From: an uncultured beta proteobacterium
GTDB lineage: Bacteria > Pseudomonadota > Gammaproteobacteria > Burkholderiales > Rhodocyclaceae
DNA: 15,796 nucleotides
Direction of reading: 5' to 3'
Assembly: GCA_903917505.1 (NCBI GenBank)
Contig: CAIXAY010000431.1
Location: forward strand, 1-15,796
The stretch's first letter is position 1, and the number at the start of each line of letters is the position of its first letter. Below, in pieces: positions 14,151-15,796 of the stretch. A program made the position numbers and the translations under genes. The notes under the pieces were generated by a model. That model saw only the letters and a program-made list of their open reading frames with translations. It was not told the DNA's origin and ran no database searches.

Positions 14151-14651
14151 CTAGATAATTTGCACGGTCAGCGTGTAGCTGTGCGCGACGGGATCGTTCG
14201 GCGCCATCCATTGCACGACGATCTTCACCTTGCTGGCGCTTTGCGGCAGCAGGCCGCCCGCCGGAATGCCCGGCACGACAGTCACCTGCGGCGGATTGGC
14301 CAGAACCCCCGGCAGTGCATTGACGACCTGATTGTTGTACCACTGGCAATAGATCAGGCCGTCCGAACCCGGATGGTCACTGCAGCGCGCCGGATCGTTT
14401 TCGGCGAAGGCGCTGACGAATCCCGCCGATCCCTGGAAATTGGCTTGCAGGCTCGCCCCATCGCGCGTCCCGGACCACATCAAGCCGACCAGGTCGTTGG
14501 CCAGCAAACTGGCGTCGGATCGATACTTGGCGTCGCGCGATGCGGCGATCGCCGAGGCTTGCATGCCGACGACGCCGAGGATGCCGAGCGAAAAAATGAG
14601 AATGGCGATCAGGGCCTCAAGGAGCATCACGCCGGCTTGTTGCTTGCGCAT
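14151..14651 (-). CDS. pilV: PilV minor pilin (prepilin-type)
   Basis: A 166-residue minor pilin. The short leader MRKQQAG precedes VMLLEALIAILIFSLGILGV, with Glu at mature position +5 and the PilV-like continuation VGMQASAIAASRDAKYRSDA. PilV, PilW, PilX and GspH/FimU form the priming subcomplex below PilY1. The ATG at 14651 has AGGAG about 6 bases upstream. It lies 8 bases after the gspH stop and 8 bases before pilW, so translation is probably coupled. No defect is visible. Confidence 0.93.
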   Translation of the reverse strand: MRKQQAGVMLLEALIAILIFSLGILGVVGMQASAIAASRDAKYRSDASLLANDLVGLMWSGTRDGASLQANFQGSAGFVSAFAENDPARCSDHPGSDGLIYCQWYNNQVVNALPGVLANPPQVTVVPGIPAGGLLPQSASKVKIVVQWMAPNDPVAHSYTLTVQII

Positions 14652-14659
14652 GGCATCTC

Positions 14660-15301
14660 CTATGAGCAGCGCTGCGGGTCGGTGGCGAGCGCACCCGTCG
14701 TCGGGTATGCCGGATCGCAGAGGCGGACCTGGCCGCCGAGCGACACCGTCACGCGCAGGCAGCGGAGACTGCCGCCGACCGCGGTGCAGGTTCCTGCCGT
14801 GGGGTTGCTGGCGTCGATAGTCACCGGATTGCCGCCGGGGTTGGCGACGAGCCGCCCGAGACCGTTGAAGGTGAATAGCGTTTGCGCAGCGCTGACCACG
14901 ATGTTGCGCGATCCCTCGGCCGCCGGACGGACCTGGATGATGCGCGGCGGCGGATTGTTGGCCGCGTTGATGACGGAAAATGCGTCATTGAGCGGCGCGG
15001 CCGCGCAGGCGCCGGCCGGCGAGTCGAAACTCACCACCCAGTCGCTGCTGATCGGCGTATTCGGCGCCGATAGAATGCATGTGTCATCGACACCGCTCAT
15101 CAACTGGAAGCTGATCTGGGTATTGCGCCGTACCGCCTCCCCACGCGCCAGTTGCAGCCCGTTCTGGATGGCTTCGGCGGTGGTCCGGATGTGCGCGTTG
15201 GTGATCCAGGCCTGGTAACTTGGCGCGCCGAGCCCGAGCAGGATTCCCGCAATCGCCATGGCAATCAGCAATTCGATTAGCGAGAAACCGCGCCCGCGCA
15301 T
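14660..15301 (-). CDS. fimT: GspH/FimT-family minor pseudopilin (FimU-like)
   Basis: A 213-residue prepilin-type protein. Leader MRGRG is cleaved before FSLIELLIAMAIAGILLGLG (Glu at +5), followed by APSYQAWITNAHIRTTAEAI and LQLARGEAVRRN, the helix typical of the GspH/FimT/FimU family. The C-terminal half is beta-rich with cysteines in CILSAP, GACAAAP, GTCTAVGGSLRC and a final CDPAY/RCS. By position it corresponds to FimU in the fimU-pilV-pilW-pilX-pilY1 order. The ATG at 15301 is 3 bases after the pilin stop, so it probably depends on translation or transcription from upstream, which is now cut by an IS. No internal defect is visible. Confidence 0.9.
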   Translation of the reverse strand: MRGRGFSLIELLIAMAIAGILLGLGAPSYQAWITNAHIRTTAEAIQNGLQLARGEAVRRNTQISFQLMSGVDDTCILSAPNTPISSDWVVSFDSPAGACAAAPLNDAFSVINAANNPPPRIIQVRPAAEGSRNIVVSAAQTLFTFNGLGRLVANPGGNPVTIDASNPTAGTCTAVGGSLRCLRVTVSLGGQVRLCDPAYPTTGALATDPQRCS

Positions 15302-15304
15302 GGC

Positions 15305-15714
15305 TCAGCAACCGCTCTTGTTGGTGATCCAGCAGGCCTGGGCCATTGCCGGCCACACCGAACCGGCAGCGATGCTCGAAGATTTGCCATTGGCCTGATC
15401 GACCGTGTAGCTGAATCCATTCATCGAACCGGCCCCGGTGGCGACGACGGCGAAGGTCGCCGCCGCCGGGTTGCAGGTGAAGGTGAAGTTGGCGGTATCG
15501 GGCGGCAGCGGCGCGATCGTGCCGGCGACGCAGGCGCCGACATAGCTGCGGTTGTCCTGGAAATACTGCTCGAGCCTGACGCGCATGTCGGAGAGCGCCG
15601 CAATCGCTTGCGTGATGCGACTGCGCACGACATAGTCGTTGTAGTTCGGGATGGCAATCGCCGCCAGGATCCCGATGATCGCCACGACGATCATCAGTTC
15701 GATCAGCGTAAAAC
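15305..15714 (-). pseudogene. pilE: Type IV pilin (PilE-like), disrupted by an insertion sequence at the leader cleavage site
   Basis: The mature pilin is intact: [20 protein letters not shown], then [39 protein letters not shown], and a C-terminal CWITNKSGC disulfide-loop motif, 135 residues in all. It resembles PilE-type minor pilins of betaproteobacteria, although a major-pilin role cannot be excluded. Glu +5 is present. Immediately before Phe+1 the codon is AGT (Ser) where prepilins have Gly; its first base (15715) is the first base of the insertion sequence, and the remaining GT fits an original GGT. Upstream, the frame runs through IS sequence to the window end with no ATG, GTG or TTG. 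The leader peptide, start codon and promoter must lie beyond the IS, so this copy is probably inactive. The first internal ATG (15694) is inside the membrane helix. Confidence 0.88.
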
Positions 15715-15796
15715 TGAACCGGCCCCTATTTTTCTGGACACGAATTTGGGGTAAAACCGTGTCTGGAAAAAGGAGTTTGAAATGCTGAAAGAGAAG
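15715..15796 (+). mobile_element. Left end of an insertion sequence (IS3-like terminus), continues past window
   Basis: The pilin gene breaks at 15715. From there the sequence begins TGAACCGGCCCC and continues to TTTTTCTGGACAC, which looks like the terminal inverted repeat of an IS3-family element (TG at the tip, C-rich, then GGACAC). A subterminal inverted repeat GACACG / CGTGTC follows (15737-15742 and 15758-15763). A transposase-type reading frame then opens on the + strand. The right end and the target duplication are outside the window; AAC or AAAC (up to 15714) is the expected duplicated target. The family assignment rests only on the terminus. Confidence 0.75.
15782..15796 (+). CDS. 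Start of the IS transposase ORF (first five codons)
   Basis: An ATG at 15782 is preceded by AGGAG (15771-15775) at a spacing of 6 bases, and begins MLKEK before the window ends. Its position just inside the IS terminus, transcribed away from the pilin, fits orfA of an IS3-type element. Nothing more can be said from five codons. Confidence 0.55.

Overview
This GC-rich window looks like chromosome from a betaproteobacterium, probably of the Rhodocyclales group. That placement is inferred from the ileS-lspA-ispH cluster, the style of the minor pilins and the giant Cys-rich PilY1; the sequence alone does not prove it.

Left part (1-2803, + strand): the 3' end of ileS overlaps lspA (signal peptidase II). 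A pair of inverted REP-like hairpins follows, then ispH, the last enzyme of the MEP isoprenoid pathway. The FKBP-type isomerase gene (fkpB/slpA) that often lies between lspA and ispH is absent here.

Middle part (2838-5842, - strand): a TonB-family protein, an orphan ORF made only of Cys-containing repeats of PilY1 type with no signal peptide, and a DUF3108 envelope protein with a TonB-like N-terminal membrane anchor. An AT-rich stretch with an 18-bp direct repeat lies just upstream of the orphan ORF.

Right part (5973-15714, - strand): a type IV pilus minor-pilin and tip-adhesin operon, read right to left as pilE-like pilin, gspH/fimT, pilV, pilW, pilX, pilY1. The genes abut or overlap, so they were probably co-transcribed. 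The minor pilins would prime and cap the pilus, and PilY1 would be the large tip adhesin and mechanosensor. At the far right an insertion sequence begins, with its transposase on the + strand.

The striking point is that this operon carries three independent lesions. (1) The IS has entered the pilin gene inside the Gly(-1) codon of the prepilin-peptidase site, separating leader from mature pilin. (2) pilX runs out of frame into the interior of pilY1: the pilX 3' end and the pilY1 signal peptide and N-terminal region are missing, which implies a deletion or an assembly join. (3) pilY1 has an in-frame TAA 80 codons before its natural C-terminus. What remains of PilY1 has an unusual layout: a von Willebrand A-like domain interrupted by about 1,100 residues of repeats (a 14-residue LQ repeat array, then 63-residue Cys repeats), followed by a PilC/PilY1 beta-propeller that itself carries an Ala-rich insert. 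I see no CRISPR array, rRNA or tRNA, and no convincing new defence or biosynthetic system. The novelty is the architecture and decay of the pilus-tip operon.
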